Part shown: positions 27,157-35,512 of the stretch, piece by piece | How the letters are laid out: every line of letters starts with the position of its first letter | How positions within the stretch are numbered: the stretch's first letter is position 1 | Source: Pseudomonas putida | GTDB taxonomy: Bacteria > Pseudomonadota > Gammaproteobacteria > Pseudomonadales > Pseudomonadaceae | DNA: 59,071 bases | Direction: 5' to 3' | NCBI RefSeq assembly: GCF_001941965.1 | Contig: NZ_MKZO01000034.1 | Coordinates: 1 to 59,071, forward strand | Made by a program: the position numbers and the translations under genes | The notes under the pieces: generated by a model | Seen by the model: the letters and a program-made list of their open reading frames with translations, nothing else | Database searches by the model: none | What the model was told of the DNA's origin: nothing

Positions 27157-28617
27157 TCAGGCCAGGTGCTCGCCATGGCGCGCCATGATGTGGCGGACCA
27201 CGCTGTAGTCCTGCAGCGAATCGCTGGACAGGTCCTTGCCGTAGCCGGAGCGCTTGAGCCCGCCGTGGGGCATCTCGCTGACCAGCATGAAATGGCTGTT
27301 GATCCAGGTGCAGCCGTACTGCAGGCGCGCGGCGATCTGCATGGCCTTGTCCAGGTCGCGGGTCCATACCGAGGAGGCCAGGCCGTACTCGGAGTCGTTG
27401 GCCCAGTCCACGGCCTGGGACAGCTCGTCGAAACGCGTCACCGTGACCACCGGGCCGAACACTTCGCGCTGGACGATCTCGTCGCGCTGCTGGCACCCGG
27501 CCAGGAGGGTCGGCTGGTAATAGTAGCCGGGCCCCGAATGCACGGCGGCGCCGGTGACCCGTTCGATATGCGGCTGGCTCAGGGCGCGCTCGACGAAGCT
27601 CGCCACGCGGTCGCGCTGGCGGGTGCTGATCAGCGGGCCGATCTCGTTGTCGGCATCGCGCTTGCTGGCGAAGCGCAGGCTGCTGACCGCCCAGCCGAGT
27701 TCGGCGACCAGCTTGTCGTGGATACCGGCCTGGGCGTAGATGCGGCAGGCGGCGGTGCAGTCCTGGCCGGCGTTGTAGTAGCCGTAGGTGCGCACGCCCT
27801 CGACCACGGCCTTGAGGTCGGCGTCGTTGCAGACGATCACCGGGGCCTTGCCGCCGAGCTCCAGGTGGGTGCGCTTGACCGTCCTGGAGGCGGCCTGGAG
27901 GATTTTCTGTCCGGTGACGATATCGCCGGTCAGCGAGACCATGCGCACCCGGGCATGGCTGACCAGATGGCTGCCGACGCTCTCGCCGCCGCCGCAGACG
28001 ATATTCAGCACACCGGGCGGCAACAGCTCGGCCAGCGCGGGCGCCAGGGCCAGGATCGACAGCGGGGTATGTTCCGACGGTTTGAACACCAGGGTATTGC
28101 CGGCCGCCAGGGCCGGGGCGATCTTCCACGCCGCCATCATGATCGGGTAGTTCCACGGCGCGATGGAGGCGACCACGCCCAGTGGGTCGCGGCGGACCAT
28201 GCTGGTGTAGCCCGGCACGTACTCGCCGGCCAGTTGCCCGGTCTGGCAACGCACGGCACCGGCGAAGAAGCGGAACACGTCGATGGCTGCCGGCAGGTCG
28301 TCCTGGCGTGCCAGGTGCAGCGGCTTGCCGCAGTTCAGGGCTTCCAGGCGGGCCAGTTCATCGGCCTGGCGCTGCAAGGCATCGGCAATGTTCAGCAGGA
28401 TGTTGGAGCGCTGTTGCGGGGTAGTCCGCGACCAGCTTGAGAAGGCGCGGTGCGCGGCCTGGATCGCGGTTTCGGCCTGCTCGTGGCTGGCTTCGGCGAT
28501 ACGGGTCAGGACTTCGCCCGTGGCCGGGTTGAAGATCGGCTCGGCCAGCCCCTCGCCGGCGACCAGTTCGCCGTCGATCAGCAATGCGGTGGAGAAGCTC
28601 GGGTGCGCGCCGGACAT
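27157..28617 (-). CDS. 4-aminobutyraldehyde dehydrogenase-type aldehyde dehydrogenase (copy 2)
   Basis: This 486-residue paralogue of the copy at 21479-22903 shares ASIAPWNYPIMMAAWKIAPA, LELGGKAPVIVCNDADL, GQDCTAACRIYAQAGI and SEMPHGGLKRSGYGKDL. It is predicted to oxidise an amino-aldehyde with NAD+. It is the first structural gene of the polyamine unit, preceding the binding protein. A possible promoter (TTGTCG, 17 bases, TAGGCT on the minus strand near 28690) lies between it and the LysR gene. Two copies in one cluster suggest different aldehyde preferences. Confidence 0.88.
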   Translation of the reverse strand: MSGAHPSFSTALLIDGELVAGEGLAEPIFNPATGEVLTRIAEASHEQAETAIQAAHRAFSSWSRTTPQQRSNILLNIADALQRQADELARLEALNCGKPLHLARQDDLPAAIDVFRFFAGAVRCQTGQLAGEYVPGYTSMVRRDPLGVVASIAPWNYPIMMAAWKIAPALAAGNTLVFKPSEHTPLSILALAPALAELLPPGVLNIVCGGGESVGSHLVSHARVRMVSLTGDIVTGQKILQAASRTVKRTHLELGGKAPVIVCNDADLKAVVEGVRTYGYYNAGQDCTAACRIYAQAGIHDKLVAELGWAVSSLRFASKRDADNEIGPLISTRQRDRVASFVERALSQPHIERVTGAAVHSGPGYYYQPTLLAGCQQRDEIVQREVFGPVVTVTRFDELSQAVDWANDSEYGLASSVWTRDLDKAMQIAARLQYGCTWINSHFMLVSEMPHGGLKRSGYGKDLSSDSLQDYSVVRHIMARHGEHLA

Positions 28618-28742
28618 CGTGGAAGTTCTCTGTTGTTCTGTTTTTATGAACTGTCGCCCGACGTGGGTGGGCGATATTTCTTACAGAGCCTAGAGCGGAC
28701 CGCGCAGGTCGACAAATTCTAAATATTGAAGGGGCCGTTCGA

Positions 28743-29654
28743 TTAAATCGAAGGCTTGCGTCCGGAGCCGGGTTCCCGGGCCACGGTCAGGAACGGATCG
28801 ACCAATGCCGGGCGTGCCGTGCCGCGGCGCCAGGCCAGGCCGATATCGAGGGTCTGGCTCAGGTCCGCCAGGGGGCGGGCCTCGATGATGTCGCCTTCCA
28901 GGGACCAGGGGCGGTAGGTCATGTCCGGCTGGATCGACACCCCCAGGCCCGCCGCGACCAGGCTACGCACCGCCTCGGTGGACGCCGTGCGCAGGCTGAT
29001 CTGCGCCTGCAACCCCGCGCCGGCCCACATGCGCCGGGCGTTGTGCTCCATTTCATCGACGTTCAGCTGGATCAGCGGCTCGTTGGCCACATCGGCGAGG
29101 CTGATGCTGTCGCGTTCCAGCAACGGGTGCTGGGCGGGCAGCCAGAGGCGATGGGGCGAGTGGGTCAGCACCTCGGTTTGCAAGGCCAGGCGGTCTTCCA
29201 GGTTGGACAGGATCAGCACCCCCACATCGATTTCGCCGGCCACCAGCAGGTGTTCGATATAGGGGCGTTCGTCCTCGGTCACGCGGATTTGCACATTAGG
29301 GTAGGCGCGCTGGAAACGGGTAAGCAGGTCCGCCAGGTAATAACCGGCCACCAGGCTGGTCACGCCGATGGTGAGCTGCCCGGCGACCTGGTCGGTGCTC
29401 TGCTGCAGGCTGCGCTTGGCGTTGTCCACGGTGGCCAGGATCAGGTGCGCCTGACGCAGGAACTGATGACCCTGGTGGGTCAGGGTCATGCCTTTGGCGT
29501 GGCGGTTGAACAGGCTGACGCCGATCTCCTGCTCCAGTTGCTGGATCGCCAGGGTCAGGGTCGATTGGGAAATGAACACGGCCTGGGCGGCGGCGGAGAT
29601 GGAACCGGTTTCCGCGACGGCGATGAAGTGGCGGATCTGGCGGAGGGTCATCAT
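28743..29654 (-). CDS. LysR-family transcriptional regulator of the polyamine cluster
   Basis: The 303-residue DNA-binding regulator has an N-terminal winged helix (TLRQIRHFIAVAETGSISAA and FISQSTLTLAIQQLEQEIGV) and a periplasmic-binding-like effector domain. It lies in the same direction just upstream of the aldehyde dehydrogenase and transporter genes, so control of them is plausible but unproven. An alternative ATG is one codon later. It is visibly related to the regulator at 44025-44936 (shared YRPWSLEG and IEARP near the C-terminus). Confidence 0.85.
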   Translation of the reverse strand: MMTLRQIRHFIAVAETGSISAAAQAVFISQSTLTLAIQQLEQEIGVSLFNRHAKGMTLTHQGHQFLRQAHLILATVDNAKRSLQQSTDQVAGQLTIGVTSLVAGYYLADLLTRFQRAYPNVQIRVTEDERPYIEHLLVAGEIDVGVLILSNLEDRLALQTEVLTHSPHRLWLPAQHPLLERDSISLADVANEPLIQLNVDEMEHNARRMWAGAGLQAQISLRTASTEAVRSLVAAGLGVSIQPDMTYRPWSLEGDIIEARPLADLSQTLDIGLAWRRGTARPALVDPFLTVAREPGSGRKPSI

Positions 29655-29831
29655 GGGGGCGGGGCTTTATTGGTTTTTATGGATGCCAGCCAGTCTATAT
29701 CTTTTTTTTCGATAGGTAAGCGGGCAGAACGATTGCTGCACGCTGCTGCCCAACCGGCTATGGTGGGGACTGGCTTCACCGACAGCGGCCCACTGACGGG
29801 CTCATAAAAAAAAGAAAACGGATATTCCCCG

Positions 29832-31730
29832 ATGCTTTTTCGCAACAACATCAACGCCCTGCGCGCGCTCGCCGTGATCGCCGTGGTGCTCTACCACTTC
29901 CATGTGCCTGGCTTCGAGGGCGGCTTTGTCGGCGTCGATGTGTTCTTCGTGATTTCCGGCTTCCTGATGACCGGGATCATCGTCGATGGCCTGCGTCGGG
30001 ACGGTTTTTCCCTGCTCGGTTTCTATGCGTCCCGGGCACGGCGGATCATTCCCGCGCTGGCGGTACTGTGCCTGGCGCTGATGATCTTCGGCTTCGTCTA
30101 CCTGCCGCTGGATGACTACCGCGAGCTGCTGCGCACGACCAAGGACAGCTTGCTGTTCACCTCCAACCTGCGTTTCGCCGGTGACGGCGACTACTTCTCG
30201 GCGCCGCTCCACGAGAACTGGCTGCTGCACACCTGGTCGCTGTCGGTGGAAATGCAGTTCTACCTCTTCTATCCGCTGTTGCTGCCGCTGCTGTTGCGCT
30301 TCCTCGGCGAGCGCGGCATGGCCTGGGTGCTGGCGCTGCTGGGCGGGGCCTCGCTGGCGGCGTCGGTGGTGTTGACCGAAAGCCATCCGGTGGCGGCGTT
30401 CTACCTGCTGCCGACCCGGGCCTGGGAGATGATCCTCGGCGGGTTGGTGTTCCTCTTCCCCCTGGGGCTCTCGCGGATCGGTCGCGGCCTGTTCGAAGGC
30501 GCCGGCCTGATGATGATTCTGCTCGCGGTGACCCTGTTCACCGGCCGTGACCCTTGGCCCGGCTACCTCGCGCTGGTGCCTGCGGTCGGTGCCGCGCTGG
30601 TGATCCTGGCCAACAGCAACTCGCTGTTCAGCCGGGTCGCACCGATGCAGTTCGTTGGGCGGATCTCCTACTCGGTCTATCTCTGGCACTGGCCGCTGGT
30701 GGTGTTCCTGTACATCTGCGGGCTGCTCGACAGCTCGCCCCACGTGTTCGTCGCGCTGCTGATCACCTTTGCCCTCGGCTACCTGTCGTATCGCTGGATC
30801 GAGTCCAGCGTCGGGAAAATCCGCCTGCCGTCGCGGGCGCTGCTCAAGCATTGCGGGCTGGCGCTGGTGCTGGTGGTGGTCGCCTCGGCCGGGGGCTCGC
30901 TGGTGAAGAAACACCCGGAGTTGCGTTTCGCCTTCGAGGAGCACGAACGGCCGGTCTATGCCAGCAAGCTGTACGAGCGCGAGTGCTACCCGGACGCCGA
31001 TGACCGCGATGTGGTGGATTGCCGGCTGGGCGAGGGCGAGGTGCGGGTGATCCTGTTTGGTGACAGCCATGCCGAGTCGACGGCGGCGGCGGTGCAGGGC
31101 GTCAACCCGAGTGCGGCGCTGTCCTGGTCCCGGGGCGGCTGCCCGACCTTGCTGGATTTCCAGATGCAGGATCGCGAACTGGAGAGCAAATGCCACGTGT
31201 TCAACCAGCGCCGTTTCGATCTGCTGGAGCACGAGTATCCCGGCGTGCCGGTGGTCCTGCTCAGCCGTGCGGCGCTGTATTCCGATGACCGCCGGGAAAA
31301 CCGCTTCCGCGTCTACTTCAATGGTCAGCGTCATCAGGAGTCCGCGGCGTTCGCCCGTGACTTCGATGCCGAATATGCCCGTACCGTGTGCACCCTGGCC
31401 GAACAGCGGCCGGTGTATATCGTGCGGCCGATTCCCGAGATGCCGTTCAGTGTCTACAAGGGGCTGAACCTGCAGGCGCGGATTCTGGGGAGCAAGTCGG
31501 ATATTTCGGTGCCGGTGGAGGCTTACCGCGAGCGCAACCGTCGGGCCAATGAAGCGATCGATTTCGCGGCGCAGCGGTGTCAGGTGCAGGTGCTGGATCC
31601 GGCGCCGTGGTTATGTCCGAACGGGGAGTGCATGGGGTCGTTGGAGGGCAAGGCGTTGTACTTTGATGACAACCATCTGGTGGATTCGGGGAATCGGCGG
31701 TTGCAGGGGATGTTTCGCGGGTTCTTCTGA
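29832..31730 (+). CDS. OafA/YrhL-type acyltransferase with C-terminal SGNH domain
   Basis: The 632-residue inner-membrane protein is predicted to O-acetylate a surface polysaccharide. The first ~350 residues form an acyltransferase-3 domain starting MLFRNNINALRALAVIAVVL with ten or so helices and the conserved FVGVDVFFVISGFLMTG. The C-terminal periplasmic part is an SGNH hydrolase-like domain with VILFGDSHAE and the catalytic-type YFDDNHLVDSG. Domain order matches OafA-like proteins. No LPS genes are adjacent. The target polysaccharide is unknown. Confidence 0.9.
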   Translation: MLFRNNINALRALAVIAVVLYHFHVPGFEGGFVGVDVFFVISGFLMTGIIVDGLRRDGFSLLGFYASRARRIIPALAVLCLALMIFGFVYLPLDDYRELLRTTKDSLLFTSNLRFAGDGDYFSAPLHENWLLHTWSLSVEMQFYLFYPLLLPLLLRFLGERGMAWVLALLGGASLAASVVLTESHPVAAFYLLPTRAWEMILGGLVFLFPLGLSRIGRGLFEGAGLMMILLAVTLFTGRDPWPGYLALVPAVGAALVILANSNSLFSRVAPMQFVGRISYSVYLWHWPLVVFLYICGLLDSSPHVFVALLITFALGYLSYRWIESSVGKIRLPSRALLKHCGLALVLVVVASAGGSLVKKHPELRFAFEEHERPVYASKLYERECYPDADDRDVVDCRLGEGEVRVILFGDSHAESTAAAVQGVNPSAALSWSRGGCPTLLDFQMQDRELESKCHVFNQRRFDLLEHEYPGVPVVLLSRAALYSDDRRENRFRVYFNGQRHQESAAFARDFDAEYARTVCTLAEQRPVYIVRPIPEMPFSVYKGLNLQARILGSKSDISVPVEAYRERNRRANEAIDFAAQRCQVQVLDPAPWLCPNGECMGSLEGKALYFDDNHLVDSGNRRLQGMFRGFF

Positions 31731-32075
31731 GCGATGGACTTCGCCTGCGACAAGCTGTAGTGGGCGAAGTCAGATTCAGCGTAGCGTCATCAGCACTGAC
31801 CTGGTTCGTTCGAGAAACGCCGAGAAGCTGGGTATTTGAGTAGCCAGACCGGTAGTCCGAACCGCACCCAGCCGGGCTAGGCGGGCTGAGGTTGTTTTTT
31901 TGGACCTTACCCTTAACATGAACCCATGTCGGTGACTAGGGGTATCCTCCAGTCGATAAGCTGACCTCTACAGGCCTTGATCCTTGTTACATTTGTATGG
32001 CCTCTCCGCTCTGTGATTTTCCGAGTTGGGAGGCCATGCAGACTGTAAAATCTCCGCAATTCTCTATTTCCTTCC
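31731..32075. other. Non-coding gap at the start of the AT-richer island
   Basis: No convincing gene is seen in this 345-base gap on either strand. It contains a possible terminator for the acyltransferase (31869-31901) and an imperfect GGCCTC/GAGGCC inverted pair around 31999-32035 that could end the convergent ATPase transcript. Base composition shifts here from GC-rich to visibly more AT-rich, which continues through the ATPase gene. Confidence 0.6.
31869..31901 (+). terminator. Possible terminator after the acyltransferase
   Basis: A CAGCC/GGGCTG stem with a GC-rich loop is followed by GTTGTTTTTTT. The stem is short, so efficiency is uncertain. Confidence 0.4.
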
Positions 32076-33305
32076 TCAACCTCCTCGATTTACTGCATCC
32101 GCCTTTTTCTCTCTTTTTCGCAGTTTTCCTTTGCCGTGACATTCTGTTTGCATAGCTGCTTTGTCATTTGCAGCACATTCCTCGGCTAGTAACGACAGAC
32201 TTGTGTCCACGAAAGCCTCGCCAGGACCCATAATCCGCAACTTCTCTGCCATTTTGGAGATTTCAAATAGCGGGACGGTTCTTGTGCCGCCATCAAAAGA
32301 TCTATAGACGAATCGTACGGATTGCTTGGCTAGATCATCCGGAAGATAGTTCAGGATCATTGGACTATGAGTGGTGACAATAATCTGCCGACCACAAGTT
32401 CGGATGACATCCACCAGCTTCTCGACGACTTCCGGGCTTACGCCGTTTTCGATTCCGTCGAAAAGCAGAAGCGAGTTGTGACTTGCTGAATGAGCGAGAA
32501 TGGCGAGAAGCCTCAAGACGCCATCATTTATATACGTGGCATCTACGTCAACCCGCTTTCCGTCATGCTCTTCGATTAGTGAGAGCTTTTTCCATCTACC
32601 GCGTTCTTGTTTTACCTTGAAATCAACAACGGGCGGGTAGAATCTCTTCAGCAGGCCTACCAGGCTTGCCCGAGCCTCTCCTTTGATCCCATATAGGAGC
32701 GGCGATAGTTTTTCACCTTCTATCTCGATATCAGCAGCTGCTTCTCGATAAGACAACCTCACCAAAGGAGGTGAGAGAAGCTCGAGGGATCGGATATTCG
32801 AGAGCTCCGATTTGACTTCCTTCAATTCTGGGGGCATCGCATCCTCCTTGAAGGCTGAGAGTATGGAACCTTGGTAGTTGAACGTTACTGTGACGTCATC
32901 TCTGCTACCGCTCTCCAAAAGCATGGAGTATCGTCCCATGTCGAGTGAAAATATCATTTCTCCGTTTGATATATCCAGAACTCGTTCTGTCGGACATATC
33001 ATGGATGAACTTTTGAAATCTGCAGTCCAAGCTAAATCCCTTCCATTTTTGCTCTTGATTCGCGCGGACAATTGGATATGTGAGTTCGACACAATTTTCG
33101 AGTGCAGCTCCGAGGCATTCCATCGGCGGTCAGACAGCCATTGAGCGACATCGCCTCGGGCTAGATGAGATATGAAGTCCAGAAGATGAAGTGCCGAACT
33201 TTTGCCTGCACCATTCAAGCCAACAAGGCAAGTAAAGTCTTGAAGGTTTTCGGCTTTGAAGTTAATCATCGATTTGAAATAAAGTGCACCGATCTCAACA
33301 ATCAT
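32076..33305 (-). CDS. Orphan AAA-type ATPase (AAA_15/AAA_21-like)
   Basis: The 409-residue protein has an SMC/OLD-like ATPase core: Walker A GLNGAGKSS at residues 29-37, Walker B LLLFDGIENG near residue 285, and a VTTHSPMIL switch. The middle holds a long variable insert. It lacks a visible TOPRIM domain. The C-terminus has GPGEAFVDT and a basic tail. Such ATPases often pair with a downstream nuclease or effector (RloB/DUF4276, DUF4435) in phage-defence systems, but nothing follows the stop at 32076. Its AT-richer composition differs from all neighbours, suggesting acquisition by transfer. Function unknown; defence is a hypothesis. Confidence 0.75.
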   Translation of the reverse strand: MIVEIGALYFKSMINFKAENLQDFTCLVGLNGAGKSSALHLLDFISHLARGDVAQWLSDRRWNASELHSKIVSNSHIQLSARIKSKNGRDLAWTADFKSSSMICPTERVLDISNGEMIFSLDMGRYSMLLESGSRDDVTVTFNYQGSILSAFKEDAMPPELKEVKSELSNIRSLELLSPPLVRLSYREAAADIEIEGEKLSPLLYGIKGEARASLVGLLKRFYPPVVDFKVKQERGRWKKLSLIEEHDGKRVDVDATYINDGVLRLLAILAHSASHNSLLLFDGIENGVSPEVVEKLVDVIRTCGRQIIVTTHSPMILNYLPDDLAKQSVRFVYRSFDGGTRTVPLFEISKMAEKLRIMGPGEAFVDTSLSLLAEECAANDKAAMQTECHGKGKLRKREKKADAVNRGG

Positions 33306-33492
33306 GAAGGCGCGACCTGTTCTGTCTGAGGTGTCTTAGGCGTTTGACCAAGCACACGCTCGGATCAACGTTGCGTCGAAATGTATCGCAAGCGTAGATC
33401 CACTCATTGCGCTTGTTCTCGAAGCGGCCGTCAAAGAAAAGGCCAAGACGTCTCCGACTCAAGGTCGGTAGGGGTCTTGGCACTGTTGGCAT
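33295..33492 (-). CDS. Small hypothetical protein overlapping the ATPase start
   Basis: This is a 65-residue basic ORF (MPTVPRPLPTLSRRRLGLFF ... VCLVKRLRHLRQ) whose stop overlaps the ATPase start by 11 bases, a spacing compatible with translational coupling. I do not recognise the sequence. No good ribosome binding site is obvious and there is no second family clue, so it could also be a chance ORF. The ~200 bases upstream (33493-33690) contain no gene I can support. Confidence 0.3.
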   Translation of the reverse strand: MPTVPRPLPTLSRRRLGLFFDGRFENKRNEWIYACDTFRRNVDPSVCLVKRLRHLRQNRSRLHDC

Positions 33493-33690
33493 GGGGGAAT
33501 TCTACACATCCACAAGATGTTGCATATCAGCCGGGAACTTCAGCGATTTCCGACTTTCTTGTAGGCAATTTCCCAAGCATACTCCCCGGCCCGTTTTTTG
33601 GTTGCGTGGGGTGGAAAGGGTGCCTAGTCTGCGTCCGTCGTTGTTAGCGCAATGACCGGATTTAGCAGTCCGTGTTTCCCAGAAAACCCC

Positions 33691-33790
33691 TTGAGCCACC
33701 ATTTTTATGGCGGCTGTACGTGCGGGCGCCTTCGGGTGCGCCGGGTATATGGGTTCTGGGCCCGGTCTGCTAACCCGCGTACAGTCGCCA
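33691..33790 (+). ncRNA. Structured RNA leader with two mutually exclusive folds
   Basis: Bases 709-720 and 723-726 (of 33 kb) pair with 774-789 to give a 16-bp stem with one 2-base bulge and one G:U pair. Inside it sit a CGCC-UUCG-GGUG hairpin (33727-33738) and a CCGGG/CCCGG hairpin (33741-33765). Just 5', AGCC-A-CCAT (33694-33702) pairs with ATGG-C-GGCT (33707-33715), which uses the same bases as the outer stem, so both folds cannot form together. It lies 60 bases before a small DUF6124-like gene. I suspect a recurrent Pseudomonas leader or C4-antisense-like RNA, but this is untested. Confidence 0.6.
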
Positions 33791-33849
33791 CCCTTCGTTT
33801 AGCAGCGAATCGTGGTTTTTCGATCCTTAAATAACCGGACCCCGAAACC

Positions 33850-34092
33850 ATGAAAAAAATCGTTCCTGATCCACCCTATGCGCTCTACACCACACCCGGC
33901 CTGACCCGCGAGGAAGCCATGCAGCATGCACTGGACCACCTCGACAAGGCCCTCAGCAACGTGTCCCTCCTGCCGGCTCCACCGATGGAACACCACCTGG
34001 AAATGCTCAACTATGCGTTGCTCGACCTGAAGATCAGCAAGGCGATGATGACGGTGGCGGTGGCGGCTTCGACCTTGAGTGTTCAGGTCTGA
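33850..34092 (+). CDS. Small DUF6124/DUF3077-like protein
   Basis: This 80-residue protein starts MKKIVPDPPYALYTTPGLTR, followed by two amphipathic helices (EEAMQHALDHLDKALSNV and LEMLNYALLDLKISKAMMTV). Small proteins with this N-terminus are common in Pseudomonas and I associate them with DUF6124/DUF3077, function unknown. It is preceded by the folded leader RNA and followed within 20 bases by a REP doublet. No strong Shine-Dalgarno is evident directly before the ATG. Confidence 0.75.
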   Translation: MKKIVPDPPYALYTTPGLTREEAMQHALDHLDKALSNVSLLPAPPMEHHLEMLNYALLDLKISKAMMTVAVAASTLSVQV

Positions 34093-34110
34093 CAGATCGC
34101 CGCGTACCTC

Positions 34111-34221
34111 TGTAGGAGCGTGGCTTGCCCGCGAAGGACCGCGTAGCGGTCCCAAAATGGTGTGGTCAGTGAGATTTTGGGACCGCTAGCGCGGTCCTTC
34201 GCGGGCAAGCCACGCTCCTAC
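34111..34221. repeat. REP doublet (REPIN-like), family A, copy 3
   Basis: TGTAGGAGCGTGGCTTGCCC at the left and GGGCAAGCCACGCTCCTACC at the right flank internal GACCGC-TAGC-GGTCC and CCCAAAAT/ATTTTGGG arms. It sits between the convergent DUF6124-like and OprD genes. Confidence 0.93.
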
Positions 34222-34240
34222 CTGGAGGGTGTTTCGGCAG

Positions 34241-35512
34241 TTAGAGGAACTTGATCTGGTAGCTCAGGATCACCCGGTTCTCATCCGCACTGTCCGCATA
34301 ATTTGACCGGTTGGTGGCATTCCTCCACCTCAGCGACAGGTTCTTCAACGGCCCACCCTGCACCGTATAGGTCAGGTCCGTGGCCCGCTCCCATTCCTTG
34401 CCATCCTCCCCGCCAGCCCGCAGCGCCGCGCCACGACTGGTGCGAATATGCTCCGGGTCCACCTCGTCCCCCTTCACATAGCGCAGGTTGAAGGTCAGCC
34501 CCGGCACCCCGAGCGCCGCGAAGTCATAGTCATAGCGCAGATGCCAGACCCGCTCGTTCTGCAGGGCAAAGGTGCTGACCAGCATCTCGCTGAACAGGTA
34601 GGTGTCGCTGCCATTGAGATAGGCAAACGCCGTATCCCCCGAGCCCTTCTGATACCCGCCACTGAATCCGTGTCCGCCGATCTTGTAGCCGACATTCGAA
34701 CTCACCGTGCGGTTATCCACCTCACCCGCCAAGGCCCGTCCCTCATCGCGAGCAACGAAGTAGCGCACCTCGCCAAACAGCTTGCCGTCCCCGAGCAGCT
34801 GACTGAACTGCACCCCGGCATAATCCCGCCGGTAGATATCGTCGAGCCGCGCAGAGTGATAGCTCAGGGTCACTGCATCGAGCTTGTAATCCGCCCCCGC
34901 GTAATCCATCCCGTCACTGCGCGCAGCGCTGGAGAACCCGCCGGACATGCTGCTGATCGCCAGGTCCTCGAAGTCCGAAGAGTCCCGGTACTTCACCTGA
35001 TCGATGCGGCCCAGGGTCAGCGTGAGATTGTCGATATCCGTGGACGTCAGCAACCCGCCATTGAACACCTGCGGCAACAGGCGACTGTAGTTGGCCGCCA
35101 GCAATGGAAGGGTCGGTGTCAGCGCACCGATGCGCAGTTCGCTGTTGCCCAGGCGTACCTTGGCCGTGGGCGCGAAGGTGGAGAAATCATCCACCGCACG
35201 CCGATCAGTATTCCTCGGCAGCAGCCCGGTCCCGGCGCGGTCCGCGCTGGAATCCAGCTTGAGCCCGAGCAGCCCCAGCGCATCCAGACCGAATCCCACC
35301 GTGCCCTCGGTGTACCCGGACTGCACCTTGAGCACGAAGCCCTGGGCCCATTCCTCCCGCTTCGACTGGGTCGCCTCGGGATTGCGGAAATCCCGGCTGA
35401 AATAGAAGTTGCGTACCTCCAGCCCCGCCTTGGTATCCCCGACGAAATCAGCCATGACCTGGCCCGACCCCAGCCCCATACCAAGCAGCACAACACCATG
35501 CCCGAGCCTCAT
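34241..35512 (-). CDS. OprD-family outer-membrane porin
   Basis: The 423-residue beta-barrel channel is predicted for small carboxylates. A signal peptide (about MRLGHGVVLLGMGLGSGQVMA) precedes DFVGDTKAGLEVRNFYFSRD, the typical OprD N-terminus. FNGGLLTSTDIDNLTLTLG and the C-terminal ILSYQIKFL are also family features. Its ATG overlaps the stop of the MFS gene (ATGA), placing it last in the hydratase-aldolase-MFS-porin operon. It probably admits the same organic acid. Confidence 0.9.
   Translation of the reverse strand: MRLGHGVVLLGMGLGSGQVMADFVGDTKAGLEVRNFYFSRDFRNPEATQSKREEWAQGFVLKVQSGYTEGTVGFGLDALGLLGLKLDSSADRAGTGLLPRNTDRRAVDDFSTFAPTAKVRLGNSELRIGALTPTLPLLAANYSRLLPQVFNGGLLTSTDIDNLTLTLGRIDQVKYRDSSDFEDLAISSMSGGFSSAARSDGMDYAGADYKLDAVTLSYHSARLDDIYRRDYAGVQFSQLLGDGKLFGEVRYFVARDEGRALAGEVDNRTVSSNVGYKIGGHGFSGGYQKGSGDTAFAYLNGSDTYLFSEMLVSTFALQNERVWHLRYDYDFAALGVPGLTFNLRYVKGDEVDPEHIRTSRGAALRAGGEDGKEWERATDLTYTVQGGPLKNLSLRWRNATNRSNYADSADENRVILSYQIKFL

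Noticed and set aside
29802..31334. 510-codon minus-strand ORF opposite the acyltransferase
   Set aside because: Gln/His/Arg-rich shadow frame with no motifs, whereas the plus strand has clear membrane helices and SGNH motifs.
33652..33834. 60-codon plus-strand ORF across the folded leader
   Set aside because: No ribosome binding site, composition driven by the stem sequences. Structured RNA explains the sequence better, although a leader peptide cannot be excluded.
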